DNA of 64,000 nucleotides from Strix aluco (GCF_031877795.1 NC_133971.1:13432325-13496324), one strand, 5' to 3'; positions 46,801-60,929 are shown, counted from the stretch's first letter. Numbers and translations are program-made. Notes: a model not told the origin generated them from the letters alone.

Positions 46801-49684
46801 TAGTATTAAGACTAAACATGACTCAGGCAATGCCCATGGTCCTGTGTAAGCCACAATGAATAGGTTGGAGTGTTGTCAGCTGGGTCTAAAAAGCCATCCT
46901 CCAAGGACCACACACAGGCTAGTTGAAGAGCTGAGGCTGTTGCTGACAGGCCAAAAGCCTGTTGCTGTCAGCCCTTCTGCAATGATACCCCCTTGGGTGG
47001 AAAGTAGAAGATCTTTTCCTTCTATCTTCCCCTTCACTGATTTTTTCCATACAAAACCTGGCTATGAGTTCTGTGAAGACTGCTTAAACTTGGCAGTGCC
47101 TCACAGTGACACAAATCCAGTAATGCCTTTTTTGTTAACTGAGTTTCTAAATCATGAAGAGTAAGAAAAAAGTAACACACACATCACAGATCTGAAACTT
47201 TGATAAGTTTCTAAGTAGTGTTGTGTAGGCTTTGTACATCTTTGTACATCAAGTTCTCACTCAGGGTACTGGATAAGGTTAGCACAAGAAAAGAAGCAGT
47301 TAATAGAGGGAAAAATTCAAGAACGGTCACATTTCTTTACTTTCTTACAACTTGTTTAAAGCAGAGGGTTTTTTCATTAAAAGTAATTTAAAAAATGAAA
47401 ATTATAGTGCAGGTCAGAAGCAATTAATCTGCATCCTGTACTAGCTAATCTGCTCACCTCAAGGAAGTTTTTCTTCAGAGATTGAAAGATAAAAGTCAGA
47501 CTCAGAAATATGTTCTCTCACGTCACCTTCCATGCTTTAAAGAGCAAAACTTAAAGTTGAAGGAGATTCTGATGCTTAAATTGAAATCTCTCTTTAGGGT
47601 CTCGGGAGTTGGATGGAGCCAGCATTTTCTTTGTGACAGTAGAGGTCAAGGGTGTAAGAGCTGAAATTCACTATAGCTTCAAATGTGCAAATCATACCAA
47701 GAAAGTTTTCCTATTTGTTATTTACCCATGGCAAAAGGGCAAAATCTGAGCCATTTCTAAGTTACTGACAAACCCCAGAAATTTGTTTGAGAATGCCTTT
47801 TCAGACAGTACTGCACAATGAAGTTGTGTGATTTCAACTGCTTCTAGTAAATAAAGACACTTGACTCCCATTGCATGTAACAGGCCATAATTCACAGCAG
47901 CAGCTATAGGAACCAGCAGTGTTTTGAATTGTCAAGTTATAGTTTAAACACCTTGTGCTGATCTGAAATTGTTTTATCTGTAAGAGTCTTGTTTGTGTAA
48001 CTCTTATGTCCACATAATGCTGTCAGTCTGGACAACTGTAGGTTGAAGAGCTGCTTGACAGTAGTTCTTTTTTGGTAGAAAATCTTACCTTATGCTTCTC
48101 TTTCCATAACATCTAGAAAATAATTTCTTGGAAGATGATAAAATAAACCCCTAGACTTTTCTAACACATACTTCCTTAAATGAAGACATATTTCCTCTTT
48201 AAGTAGAGATGAATGGGAAATTATTTATATTCACATAAATATTCCTGTTTTTTTATAACCAGTACAAAAAAAAGAGTATTTGAAAGTTCCTATGAAAAAC
48301 TTAAAATGAGAGAATGCTCAAGCCCAGGGGAGATTTATGGTCCTGGCACTCCAAAAAGAGACAGTCAAGAGTCAGACTCAAGTGTGGTTTGTAGTAGAGA
48401 GCAGGCCACACAGAATGCAGTAGAGTGCCCTCCTCCTCAACTTTTCCATACTCTTAGTTTTTGTGCTGCTGTCCTCCTTCACTCCATTCTAAAGTAAGGT
48501 TAGGCAAAACTGGTACAGTTCCACAAAATGTTCTTGTGTGTTAACGTTTTTCAAAAAAAAAGTGCTGTCAAAAATTCCTCATCCATTTCTGTATCTAAGT
48601 CTACTTGTGGTTTATATTGTATGACAATAACATAATAATTTTTATTATTGACTTGCTTGTAAAGGCTATTATGACTGAATTTCCCAGACACATAGATACT
48701 GAATTGTTATAACAACAAAAACATAAAACCACTACAGAAATTATCAAAGCTATCAAATCTGATCTGGAGTTCTGCAGCCAACAGAATTTTTCAATTTGGC
48801 CATAACGAAACATGAAATTATGCTGACATTTTCAAAGCTGTCTTCCTGACCCCAGACACCCAGTCCTGAGGTAGACAGCAATACAGTCACAGCCTTGAGT
48901 GACTTTACTGCTTTGGAAAATCAGTCCTATGTTTGTCAAATTAAGGACTTCATGATACTGCAGAAACCAAGCTTGAAAATGTAGGCTCTGCTACTGAAGC
49001 CTGCAAGAATTCATCCTGCATAGGACTTTAAGTACTTCACACTCAAAAGTAGATGTTCCATTGCTTATGAATTTTGAGTGGCTCCCTCCACCCATGCTAC
49101 CCTCCTCATGGAACTGCTGGAGGGTGAGGGCATGGCCCAGATGAGGCAAACCCTACAAGCCTCCTCCACCAGGTGCTGGACAAGGCCTGTGGCTGCCTCT
49201 TCCTAGACATTTCTTTGGCAGCCTGTGATGTGTGTCTGGGTGAGGAACCAGCCAAGCCATGAGCCCTTTGCCTGGCCAGGCTAGGAGTGTCCTGCATCCC
49301 ACCCAGTTCCCCGCACCTCACTGAGGGGCTTGGATTTTGTGTTTATTACCTCACAGTGACACCTGCTGGAAAAGGATCTTCATTTAGGCAGGAAAGATGT
49401 ATTTTTAGCATGACTTAAACATTAACTGGATGCCAGAAACAGAACATTATGTGGGGCAAAGATCATAGAAAAGATCATAGTGCAAGTGAAACATACCAGC
49501 AGAGTATTTAAAATCTTTCTGAGAACCACTGCAACCCTGTAAAGCAGCCTGTGCATATTACTAGAGACATGTAATGCCTAACTGCAGTATTGGATCCAAA
49601 GTCTGGCGCCACTTGGGTCCCAGACCAGCCCTCAGAGGAACATGCTGCATTTCTCTGCACAGTGATTTCCAAAGATGCTGATGT
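40828..49684. other. upstream flank without recognised genes
   Basis: Presumed 5' region of the receptor. Several frames of 60-135 codons exist on both strands, but none has recognisable domains, splice context or biased composition. The largest (42429-42836, plus) is merely hydrophobic and T-rich. Confidence 0.5.
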
Positions 49685-49788
49685 CATAGAATCACAGAAT
49701 CATCTAGGTTGGAAAGGACCTTGAAGATCATCTAGTCCAACCGTTAACCTAGCACTGACAGTTCCCAACTACACCATATCCCTAAGTG

Positions 49789-50439
49789 CTATGTCAACCA
49801 CCTCTTGAACACCTCCAGGGATGGGGACTCCACCACCTCCCTGGGCAGCCCATTCCAACGCCTAACAACCCATTCTGTAAAGAAATGCTTCCTAATATCT
49901 AGTCTAAACCTTCCCTGGCACAACTTGAGGCCATTACCTCTTGTCCTATCACTTGTTACTTGGTTAAAGAGACTCATCCCCAGCTCTCTGCAACCTCCTT
50001 TCAGGTAGTTGTAGAGGGCGATGAGGTCTCCCCTCAGCCTCCTCTTCTCCAGACTAAACACCCCCAGTTCCCTCAGCCGCTCCTCATATGACATGTGCTC
50101 CAGACCCTTCACCAGCTTCGTTGCCCTTCTCTGGACACGCTCGAGTAATTCAATGTCCTTTTTGTAGTGAGGGGCCCAAAACTGAACACAGGAATCGAGG
50201 TGCTGCCTCACCAGTGCCGAGTCCAGGGGTAAGATCCCTTCCCTGTCCCTGCTGGCCACGCTATTTCTGATACAGGCCAGGATGCCATTGGCCTTCTTGG
50301 CCACCTGGGCACACTGCTGGCTCATGTTCAGCCGGCTGTCAATCAACACCCCCAGGTCCCTCTCTGACTGGCAGCTCTCCAGCCACTCCTCCCCAAGCCT
50401 GTAGCGCTGCTGGGGGTTGTTGTGGCCCAAGTGCAGCAC
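49789..50439 (-). pseudogene. CR1 reverse transcriptase C-terminal part, same frame after the stop
   Basis: 216 codons including [33 protein letters not shown] and [18 protein letters not shown], the usual CR1 C-terminal sequence. It is in the same frame as the preceding fragment and separated from it only by the TGA and 15 open codons. Confidence 0.85.
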
Positions 50440-50484
50440 CCGGCATTTGGCCTTATTGAAACTCCTACAGTTGGCCTCAGCCCA

Positions 50485-51327
50485 TCACTCCAGCCTGTCC
50501 AGGTCTCTCTGCAGAGCCTCCCTACCCTCGAGCAGATCAACACTCCCACCCAACTTGGTGTCATCTGCAAACTTACTGAGGGTGCACTCGATCCCCTCGT
50601 CTAGATCATCAATAAAGATGTTAAACAGGAGTGGCCCCAAAACCGAGCCCTGGGGGACACCACTTGTGACCGGCCGCCAATTAGATTTAACTCTGTTCAC
50701 CACAACTCTTTGGGCCCGGCCATCCAGCCAGTTTTTTACCCAGCGAAGCGTGTGATCATCCAAGCCACGAGCAGCCAGTTTTGCCAGAAGAATGCTGTGG
50801 GAAACTGTGTCAAAGGCCTTGCTAAAGTCAAGGTAGACAACAGCCACAGCCTTTCCCTCATCCAATAAGCAGGTCACTCTGTCATAGAAGGAGATCAGGT
50901 TTGTCAAGCAGGACCTGCCTTTCATAAACCCATGCTGACTGGGCCTGATCCCCTGGTTGTCCCGCATGTGTTGTATGATGGTACTCAGGATGAGCTGCTC
51001 CATCCGCTTCCTGGGCACTGAAGTCAAGCTGACAGGACTGTAATTTCCCAGATCATCCTTCCGACCCTTCTTATATACAGGTGTCACACTGGCCAATTTC
51101 CAATCTGTTGGGACCTCCCTGGTCAGCCAGGACTGCTGGTAAATGATGGAAAGCGGCTTGGCGAGCACCCCAGCCAGCTCCTTCAGCACCCTCGGGTGTA
51201 TCCCATCTGGTCCCATAGACTTGTGTGTGTCTATGTGATGCAGTAGGTTACTGACTGTCTCCTCCTGGAATGCGGGGGGGGGTGTGTCGTTCTCTGGGGG
51301 GGTCTGATCTATGGATGAAACAACCAT
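50485..51327 (-). pseudogene. CR1 reverse transcriptase fragment, N-terminal part
   Basis: 280 codons in frame, from a point just before the reverse transcriptase palm to a premature TGA. Catalytic aspartates are kept in YLDFSKAFD and FADD. Known role: target-primed reverse transcription of LINE RNA. No N-terminal endonuclease, so it cannot retrotranspose alone. Confidence 0.85.
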
Positions 51328-51345
51328 TTTTCTCCCATTCTCATA

Positions 51346-54300
51346 TTCTATGAAACTGCTCTTTCATTTATAAAGTGTGTAGTTCTTACTGACAGTACTT
51401 GTGGACTCTGTCAGCTTCCCGTGGGATTCAGAAAGCAGAAGGAAGGTAGGGAGGAAATCTGCCACAGGGCATTCAGAGGAGCTGTTCCTCTGACATAAAG
51501 CGTCTAACATTATTTAATAAATTAAGACTGAATGGGCTTTTCCTGCTCAAGAAAATACCACTAGGTGTCACTAAATGCCAGGGATTATCAGTATTGGTCT
51601 CATAGGACATACATGAAGGCGGTAACACTGTGTATTTCATGGATACGCCTGGTTTATAACTATAGCTTTTTGCCAGGACCGAAGTGTGAAGTCATTAGAA
51701 TTTAGCAAGATTTGAACTTGTTTTGGGAAATACCTTTGGCTTCCAAGTAGTGCACATAAACACTCAGCTTTCTAATTTTAATGGAAATAACTTATTTTAT
51801 GTACAACATGGTTGAAATATTCTTGGTCTGTAGAAGCTGCTAAATTATACATGTTTGCACAGAGGAGCTACTTTGATCTCAGGATTAAACTAATGGTGGC
51901 ATTTGACATGTGATTTTCCTGCTGTGTGTATTCAGTAAGGTTGCACTCAGTGGAACTCTCATCATCATCTCATGCAGATGAAGTAAAAGCTGCCCCAACT
52001 GTATTTGCTTCTAGAGCATTTTTGTACATGCACATTCAGCCCATATACAAGTGTTAGAACTGTGACTGGCAATGTAGCTTCAACCTCAACTTTGTCCCAC
52101 CCTCATTTAATTTGTAGAGCAAGCATCATGTGGACCATTTTGTGTGTGTGTGGTTTCTCTCTCAGACTGAGTTGTCTTTTGCTTTGGGGGTGTGGGAGGG
52201 CACAGAGAGGGAGAAGGTTTTGAGTACAGTGGCTGAGCTGATTTTGAGAGGTGGATCAGATGTCTTCCAGCAACCTCTTAAAAGAAACTCGGCTCCGTTC
52301 CCTGCCCCAGTGTCTGGTCTTTCTTCAGGAAGGAAGGATGAAGAGTCAGGATGTAATCGTGCACACTCAGAGAGCAGGACTAAGGGTTGTTCTGTACCAC
52401 AGCACGGATATAGGCACAGAGTATGTGGCTACCTCTGCCTCTAGCATCTGCAAAGTGTCTCAAGTGACAGGGGTCTGTACTGGAGCTACCGATGCTGGGT
52501 TCTGACCCATGGTCTCAGGCACAGCTCTGTAAGGCACAGCTTTCTTAAGCTGGCAGTGCTGAGGACCTCCTGGGAAAACCCCTGAAGATATTTCTATCTC
52601 TTCAGTTGAGTATGTGGCACCAAAGGCAGGATGAAAGTATGTGCTGGAGAAGGAAATAACAAAGTGAATACTGAATAACCATTCTTTCTACTGAAGGAAC
52701 AGAAGCACTGCAGAATAAAAAGTAGCATTTGTGCCTACTGGTAATGACTGCTTCATAATGCATGCAAGGAAACCGTGCTGAGACTTCTTGTTCAAGTTTT
52801 GTTCTTTGTCACATGATAGGAATATTATCTGAATTTTTCCTTTGCCAAATGTACAGTACTTTTAATAGTTCTTTCAATATATATTCAGTTCACCTCCTCT
52901 GAGGAAAAACATCCACCCTCTAGCACCCCAGATTTTATAATTACAATTTTCACTGGCAAGGAATAATAAGAATAAGCCTCTCATTGCTCTGATCTTTTAG
53001 CTTGCCTGTACCTCTCTTCCCTACTCAGGCAAACTGTTGCTAATTTTGATTTTCAGTGTAGTCTTCTCATGAACAGAGCAGTAAAATTCTCTCTGGCACA
53101 GTTTTTTCCATGCAGAAAATGATCTTTTCTTATGTACCTCACAGGAATGTTTTATGGTTTAATTCATGCATGTTTGCAGAACATATTGAAGATGAAAAGC
53201 AATATATGATAAACCTTACTTTATACTACTTTGATCATAAAAGACACATTAGTGCTTTTCCTCATCTATCAAATAAGCAGCAATGCTGTCCTTTCCTAGA
53301 CATCCATCAAAAATATATTTATAAAACAGGAAGAAAAATAATTATAAGATGAAAAAGATAAATAGTTATAAATAAATACAGAAGTAATTTATTTTAAGAT
53401 GACAATTGGAATCTCTCTCACTTGGTTCTTTTCATCTCCTTGAGGCTCATTAAATTGTGAATGGCAGACCTTGCTTCCATGTTTGAGAAACAAGAGTGCC
53501 GCTTAAGCGCAAGCAAAAGTTTCAAAGGTAATGAGGCTTGGGACCTATGGACCAGAAAGTATAGGATGATTTGCATGCATTTTCCACCTCCCCTGCTGCT
53601 CATTTGCATTGTTGTTCATTTTCCAGCCAGCTCAGAATCCTCAGCTGATTTGTTAATATTTGCACAGTGCCCATAAGCATTATCAATACCCTTCAGGTAG
53701 GCAGGGAGGAAAAGCCTGTGAGTTTCCAATCAAATGGTTTGAGTTGTGACACTCTCATTTTCATCTGCTACCTATCCTGGAGGAGCATCAAGGATTTTCC
53801 GTAGCAACTGTGAATGATAAATTCACAAAAATTAGTTCTAAATTGAAAGCCTATAATTGAAAGGAAGGGGTGAAAACCTATTTCCTTGGGTTCCACCTGT
53901 AAGGGAGATAGGCATCCTTTATTTTTCTGTGTATACCCTGTTCTATTTTTCTTCCTGTTGGCTGTGTTCTTTTGGTTGTTTTTTCTTTATATGCCTTTGC
54001 TTGTTAGGGTTGAGGTACCCTGTGAAACAAAGATCTATGCAAGGAGTGATGTGGAACTACCTCAGCAGTGAAGCTAAGAGCAGAATAGCTCTTTGACTCC
54101 TGATTGACTGCCTTTGTCCAGCTTGTGCCACGTCCTTTGCTAGTTAGCTCTGTAGGCCAGTGTGGCACATAAGCACAGGGGGAAGTGAGACCTTCTGCAC
54201 CTGGAATGGATTCCCATGCCAGGAAAGGCTTGCAAACTTGAGCCCTGTATTATGGACAAGAAGCAATGTCCTAATGCCCTACAAAAACAATGAAAGTGCA

Positions 54301-57300
54301 GCATCATAAAAGGGGAGAAGAGTTTCAAACATCTTACGTAAGCTAAAATAGACAAGGAAATTCTAAACCAATAAACAGCCTACACTGCAACCAAGTTTAT
54401 TACCTAAATGCTCTGTAATAGGTTCTTCCCTTTGTTCTGATGCCTAACAGTTCTCCTTTTTCTGTGCCAGTTGACTTAGACAAGGATACTCCAGAACTGT
54501 ATGCTAAGGTGTCATAAATGAGTGTTTATAAAGTACTTGAAAGATGAAAAGAGCTATAGAAGCATGCCTGTACATCTACTGCTTGCCACTGCATGTCCAT
54601 GACATCTTCAAGCACAGAGCGTGAGAACTTGCTACTGCAGTGAGCAGCTGTGCCCATGCCAGCCCACTCCACTGTGCAGCATCAGGATGGCTCACTGCTC
54701 CCAGGACCACGGCAAGAGCCTATGCATACTGCAACCTCAGATGAGTTCTCACCACGCTGCTTTGTTACTTTGGCATAGTAAAAAGATCAAGAAATGTGGC
54801 AATGGAGATAAATTTAGTGCTTGTTTTTATTGTGAGTGACCTTTCATGTACTGTTGAAAGTCTTTGAAGAAGTTTTAAAGGCAGAGGGAGTTACAGCAAG
54901 ACAGAAAAGGGTGAAGAGAGCTGTTCACCCCTATATGATAATACTAGTATGGAAGCTTTTTGTGTAAACCGCGTCATCTCTTTGTATATAAGCCCCTGCT
55001 GAGACGAATCCTAACTGGGACAAAAGCGCAGCACAAGGAAGCTGATACTGCTTAAATATGCACTAGATTATTTTCTCCCTCTTTCCTGTATGGTTTAAGG
55101 AGTGAATAGCAAGCATATCATGTTCCCAGAATGCAGCACTTTTATAACGCCAACAAAATTTCCTTAAAAACTACAAAGGAGCTCCTGAGCATATGTTGTT
55201 ATCAACCAAGTTTTTGACAATAGACAAGAATAAAATAGAAAATACAATTTTGAGTAGCATTCCTATAGGTTCATTGAAGGTTGATTGTGAAACTGCAATA
55301 CCTCTTATTAAGCCAAATCACAAAGAAACTATAAAATCAAAGGCACAGCTATGAAACATATAATCAGCTGTTAAATAGAAAAAGTAAATCATGCTCAAAG
55401 AACATTTTGCACTATAAAGGCGCCAACCAGCAGCTACAAATAGTGAAGCAAAAAGGCATTCTCTTCTGTTTCCAAACAATAGTCATGCACAGGGGCCCGA
55501 GATCTGAAAAGATTTACAGCTTCCCTTTCTATGTCAAAACTACTCTGTTTTGACGCAAAGCACCGATTAAAAATAGTATGTGGATAATGGCTGGAACAGT
55601 TTAGCAGTGAGGTGTTGTGACCGTTTCCTAACCTCCTTGACAGTAACTGTTGCTAGAGAGGAGCATGTGGTTTGCTGAATGACATTGTGGGATGTCAGCT
55701 GGTTTTATCTTAGCCCCCTCAGTGATGAGCCAGGGCAATCAGAAGCCGGTTTGAACAGGGGAAAAGAAGAATATCAAAAGGCAGATTTGAATTAGTGTTC
55801 AAATGAATAGTGTGAAATCTCAAAGTGAGATTACCAGTGTAATGATAGCACAGTCATCTCAAAAAGAAGGCTGTTATTTTAAGAAATGGAATTTCACCAA
55901 AAAAGAAAAAAGAGAATAAAGAGAATAAAGAGAATAAAGAGACCAGCACCACTGAAACTATGACTGTCAGATGAAAGGTAAATCTTTAATATGAAACACT
56001 TCTGTACCTACCGTCATGACATTGGCAAATATGTTTATATTACAGATTTCTATCTTTATCCAAACCATAATATGCTAAAATAAACAGAATCACAATTTTA
56101 TGTTTTCCCCAGAACCTGAAATAAAGACAAAGGGAGTTTTTTTATTAATAATGTTATGATAATTTTAGATTTATCCTTGCAGAATTAAAACTACAAGAAG
56201 CATGTATTGTAACTAAACAAGATAGTTGGTTTACCATCTTTGCTACTTGATTATAAAAAGTTTTGAGTACTTATTTGTATTTATTTTTAAGAATATGCTC
56301 TCTATTCTGTGGTTTGCTCTGGTGGCATTTTGCTCTGGAGGGACTGTGAGAGAACAAATATAAGAGGCATTACTGCCTAATGCAATGTGTCTGAGGCTTC
56401 TCGATCTCTATGAAGGTGATCATAATATAAGGACCTGTATGGAACTAATCTGTAATATTCATTTGCCACAATGTTGGTATCATGCTGTTTTACAGTCAAA
56501 AGTGACAAGCCAACACAATTGTTATCTTTTAGTATAGGTCTCTGTCATTTCACCTTTTTTGCACACAATGTAAGTATGCTTTTAGTCGTCTTCAATATAT
56601 TTTTCTTTTCTTGATGGATGATTAACTTTGAAAATACCTTTGTCCATCAATTTTAGGTTTTGGTGGAAAACCTGAGTGAACCTCAATGAATTCCTCAAAT
56701 TCTGGGAGACAGCTGGGCATTAACTATACCTGCCAATAGGTGCAGTCATGTGACTGCTGCATGAGAATCTGTCTATATATTGTTAGTTTTTTGGTTTTCA
56801 TAAAAGAAAATGTTGAATCTTGTGATGCCTTGTGAAGTTGTGCTGGTCCATGAACCACAGCTTGACTAATACTGTCTTAAAGATTTCTGGGGTCAGAACA
56901 GGGTATTGAAAAAAGAATTTTGTTTGTTTGTTTGTCTTAAATGATGCATATGTCTGTTAGGTGACATTCAATGAATGTTTTTATGCATTGAAATAAAATC
57001 AACCCCAGAAAGTTCTAGTGCTGAGTTGCAGGCAGGCTGTGGAGTTTATTTCAGAAGGAATCCCCCTGCTCTCTCTACCACTACCTGCACTGCTCTGCTT
57101 GAACAGACCAGCCTGTGCACTGCTTCTGCTCTCAGAGCCAGACACAGTAACATTTTGCCAAACCCAGAGAAACATGGTTTTCCAACAGGATTCTTTGTTT
57201 TTCTAAGCATCACTTGGTTGTCAGTGCTCTTTCTCCAGTGGAAAACTCAGCCTTTTTTTTCTGTTCTAACCAGTTTCTTTTACTGAAAGAAAAAAAAAAG

Positions 57301-58790
57301 ACCAACAGTTTTTCTCCTTTTGAAGTTGCCCTCAGAGCAAAATGCCACCTCCTGCTTCACGGGCAGAACATCTGACAAGCTTCCCCCATTGATGTTAGTG
57401 CGGAAACCACATCCTAGTGACCAGATGAGCTGTTGCAGACTGACACATTTCTGCTTCTGCCTGAAATTTATTACCTGTTTATCCAGAGGGATATTCCATA
57501 TCAGCATTAATGCCTTTTGTGGCTGACATGGTACCTTACCACTCCACAACAAAGACATGTCTGCTGTAGCACTCCATTCCTGACAGGTGACACATCTGCC
57601 CAAAGAACCTGACCCACCAGATTGCTGTATGCCTGAACTACACAAATTCCAAGTCTAGATAAGATATGGGTAAAATCCTAAATTATTCTAAAAAAGGGAA
57701 ATTCATGTGTCCCCCCTGCTGTAACTCCCTCTACCTCTTTATGCCTCAGATGTTTTTTGTCCTCTTTCCCCTGCATACATTCTACCCACATCCTACATTC
57801 CTGAACAACATGGCATATTGCAAACAAAATGCAGGACTGGCAGGGTGATTTCTGTGCACCAGTGAAAGAGCTGAATGTCTGCCCTTGCCTTGCTCTGCAA
57901 GAAGGAAACATTTTCTGTGGAAATCCCCCAGACCTTGTAGACTATCTTGTGTTGCATTTGGTAGACGAGAAAGAGGTAATAGATATGTATCTGTAAAGAA
58001 AGGTAAATGAAAGGGCACTAGTTACAAAACTATAATGATTTCACTATTTTAATTGCAAACATCTTGATGAGGTGCTCACAGAATTCAGGAATTGGTTCTT
58101 CATCATGTTTATCAGCAGACTCTGTTGAAAAACAGCTAACTGCATGGGAATGTGTGTGGTTTGGGCTTTTTTCTAATCAAAGTATGCAGCTGTGCATCCC
58201 CTGACCTGCTGCAGGAGGGTAGCAGTTCACAGGACATGGGCTCAGCAGTGCAGAGAATGACAGCTCAGAGTGATGTGGTCTTGAGAAAATGCTGTCTGTG
58301 TGCATTTCTGTGCTCAATGACTCTTTCACTCGTACAAATAGGTGGAATATTTTGAACTTGTAGTCTTGATGTCTCAGTTTTCATTATTTTATTACTGCCT
58401 GTGGATTACTGCAGTGGATGTGACCAGTGCCTTTGTATCTGCATATTTGCATGCCAGCAAGCACCTGGACCTTAGCAAACACAGATGAAAAGAAGGTGTT
58501 GCAAACTAGTAAAGGACCCTTCATATATTACTACTATTGACAGTTTTGTTCAATGTAAAAAGTTATTGTGCAAAATCCACATTCTGAAAAACACTGTCAA
58601 GGAAGAACCCCGACACAATGATTTGAATGGATCAGCTCAGCTGACACAAGCAAATGGACTGAAAACCCAGCTTTGTAATGCAGCCAGGATACCGACAACT
58701 GCTTGAATAAAACAAAAGAGATGCTGCAATCATTAGACTTCCAGAAAGATGTAGCTAATTTGCATCACAGTTGCTGAATATTAGTCTTAC
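51346..58790. other. intergenic stretch without recognised genes
   Basis: AT-rich, short frames only. A TATATAAG element at about 54986 lies in a moderately GC-richer patch, and a 9-bp microsatellite lies at 55.9 kb. Nothing else can be supported. Confidence 0.5.
55912..55938 (+). repeat. GAGAATAAA x3 microsatellite
   Basis: Three perfect 9-bp units in a purine-rich stretch. Confidence 0.9.
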
Positions 58791-58884
58791 CTTCTTCATG
58801 TAGTATTAAATCAACAGCTTGCTCAGAAATAATAGCTGAGACAGGGAATGAGTAAGTCCCTTGTGTGCATCCAGTGACAGTTAC
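58791..58884 (-). other. candidate orphan coding exon
   Basis: A 94-base segment between an ACTCAG acceptor with a weak pyrimidine tract and a perfect GAAG|GTAAGA donor. It is open only in the phase 0 frame (VTVTGCTQGTYSFPVSAI ... LHEE). Not recognised. It could belong to a neighbouring minus-strand gene or be chance. Confidence 0.25.
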
Positions 58885-59727
58885 CTGAGTGATGCATATT
58901 AGGCTAATGCATATCTCATGGTACAGAACATTTTGCCTTCTTTTGCAGAATTCAAACAAGTGTCTTCATCTTAATCCTTTGTGGTCACAGGTTTTTTTTC
59001 CTGACTTTCATCCAGTGAGAGAACTATCGTTAATAGTCAGATCTATTAATTTGAATCAGATTATATTCTGTAAAGACCATGGTTATTTTCTGTAGTGCAG
59101 ACAGTCCTGGAGGGTCACTTTGCCCTATGTAGCTTCAGATGTAACTTTGACAAACTTGCAGTGCCATCTAAATAAATAAACAGTATTAGACTTCTCTGGT
59201 TGCGTTTGCTTTTAAAAACTCTTGTGCCTTTGCAAAACACCACTATGTGATAGATTATCCTGATAAACTGCTACACCTGCTTTGGAAATTTTAAAATATA
59301 TCTGATCTGCTGTGGCTGATTCATGTACCTTCCACAGGTCACTTGGCAACAGAGCAGAGCAATTTGTAATAAGGAACCACTACAATATTAATATAGAGAT
59401 ACATATTAGAAAAACATCATAAAGCATGTAAAAGGTAGGCTTCAGTTGCTAATTCTTAATTGCTGTGTGGGGAAAAAAAATCAAATTTTTGTAAAGTTTC
59501 AGTAAACCTGCAGTCTAACATATGAACTTTAAATAAATCCATTGAATGAGTGAATGAGTGCACCAGAGATGCTGATGATTTTAAATCCTTCTTCTGTAGT
59601 GCCTATATTAGGACATGTGACTGCTGAAACATACTACACTCACCATTTTAGAAAAGATGTAACCATGCTAAGCCACCCTTCCAGGGAGACACAGTCCTAC
59701 AGCTCTGATGTCATGGCAATATCTTAC

Positions 59728-59850
59728 CAGTGAGATTTCCTCATGTAAACATGTGTCACCAGCTGGGTTTGCTGTTGTTGCCATGTCATACTCTGCCTTT
59801 GGAGATTTCACACTGCTAACAGCTCTTTCTGTGGACTTGACATGATCAGA
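59728..59850 (-). other. candidate orphan coding exon
   Basis: A strong CACTG|GTAAGAT donor ends a frame reading SVKSPKAEYDMATTANPAGD, then CLHEEISL. The acceptor is uncertain (CATGTCAAG or TCCACAG), and the older CR1 copy begins about 40 bp upstream. Not recognised. It lies on the same strand as the candidate at 58.8 kb. Confidence 0.2.
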
Positions 59851-59884
59851 GACAGTAGGGCTCACCACAGCTCATAAGCATGTG

Positions 59885-60795
59885 CTCAAGTCCCCCTGAA
59901 GCAGGGACATCTTCAACTAGGTCAGGTTGCTCAGAGCCCTGTCCAGCCTGAACCTGAATGTTTCCAGGGATGAGGCATCTACAGCCTCTCTGGGAAACCT
60001 GTCCCAGTGTTTCACCACCCTCATCGTAAAAAATTTCTTCCTTATATCTAGCACAAATCTACCCTCTTTTAGTCTAAAATCATTACCCCTTGTCTTATCG
60101 CTACAGGCCCTGCCAAAAAGTCTGTCCCCATTTTTCTTCTAAGCCCCCTTCAAGCATTGAAAGGCCACAATAAGGTCTCCCTGGAGCCTTCTCTTCTCCA
60201 GGCTGAACAACCCCAACTCTCTCAGCCTGTCCTCATAGGAGAGGTGTTCCATCCCTCTGATCATTTTCGTGGCCTCCTCTGGACCTGCTCCAACAGGTCC
60301 ATGTCTTCGTGTGTTGAGGACTCCAGAGCTGGATGCGGTACTGCAAGTGGGGTCTGGCCAGAGCAGAGTAGAGGGGCAGAATCACCTCCCTCGACCTGCT
60401 GGCCACACTTCTTTTGATGCAGCTCAGGACATGGTTGGCTTTCTGGGCTGTGAGCGCACATTGTCAGCTCATGTCCAACTTTTCATCCACCAGTACCCGC
60501 AAACCCTTCTTCACAGGGCTGCTCTCAATCCCTTCATCCCTCAGCCTGTATTGATATTGGGGGTTGCCCCGGCCCAGGTTCAGGACCTTGCACTTGGCCT
60601 TGTTGAACCTCGTGAGTTCACATGGGCCCACTTCTCAAGCTTGTCTAGGTCCCACAGAATGGCATCCCGTCCCTCAGGTGTGTCAGTTGCACCACTCAGC
60701 TTGGTGTCATCTGTAAACTTGCTGAGGGTGCACTCGGTCCCACTATCTATGTCATTGATGAAGATATCAAACAGTACTGGTCCCAAGACCAATAA
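59885..60795 (-). mobile_element. CR1 LINE copy, older
   Basis: Minus-strand CR1 with the FTDDTKLSG segment near 60700 and the C-terminal region below, scattered with stops and small deletions. The terminal tail is lost at about 59885. Confidence 0.9.
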
Positions 60796-60929
60796 CAAGA
60801 TGGAACAGTAGATAAAACTATATTGAATAATTCCTGGCTACTTCTACTAAATGAATCTAGAATAATCTTCTAGTCACATGTCCCTATCTTACATCTCAAA
60901 GTTAAAAATGTCAGTGGACTGACTGCATA

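Larger units (their letters stand above)
49685..51345 (-). mobile_element. CR1 LINE copy with nearly intact reverse transcriptase
   Basis: About 1.66 kb, 5'-truncated; its 3' end is the CATAGAATCACAGAATCAT tail. The minus-strand frame from 51327 carries reverse transcriptase motifs in order: [28 protein letters not shown] (motif A), [14 protein letters not shown] (motif B) and FADDTKL (motif C). A TGA at 50485-50487 interrupts it, and the same frame then continues to 49789 through the C-terminal region. Shadow frames on the other strand are not genes. It is the youngest-looking CR1 here, but lacks the endonuclease half and ORF1. Confidence 0.95.

Noticed and set aside
50417..50755. 112-codon plus-strand frame
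   Set aside because: Antisense shadow of the CR1 reverse transcriptase.
54980..54995. TATATAAG element as a promoter
   Set aside because: An isolated TATA-like string in AT-rich DNA, with no downstream exon recognised.
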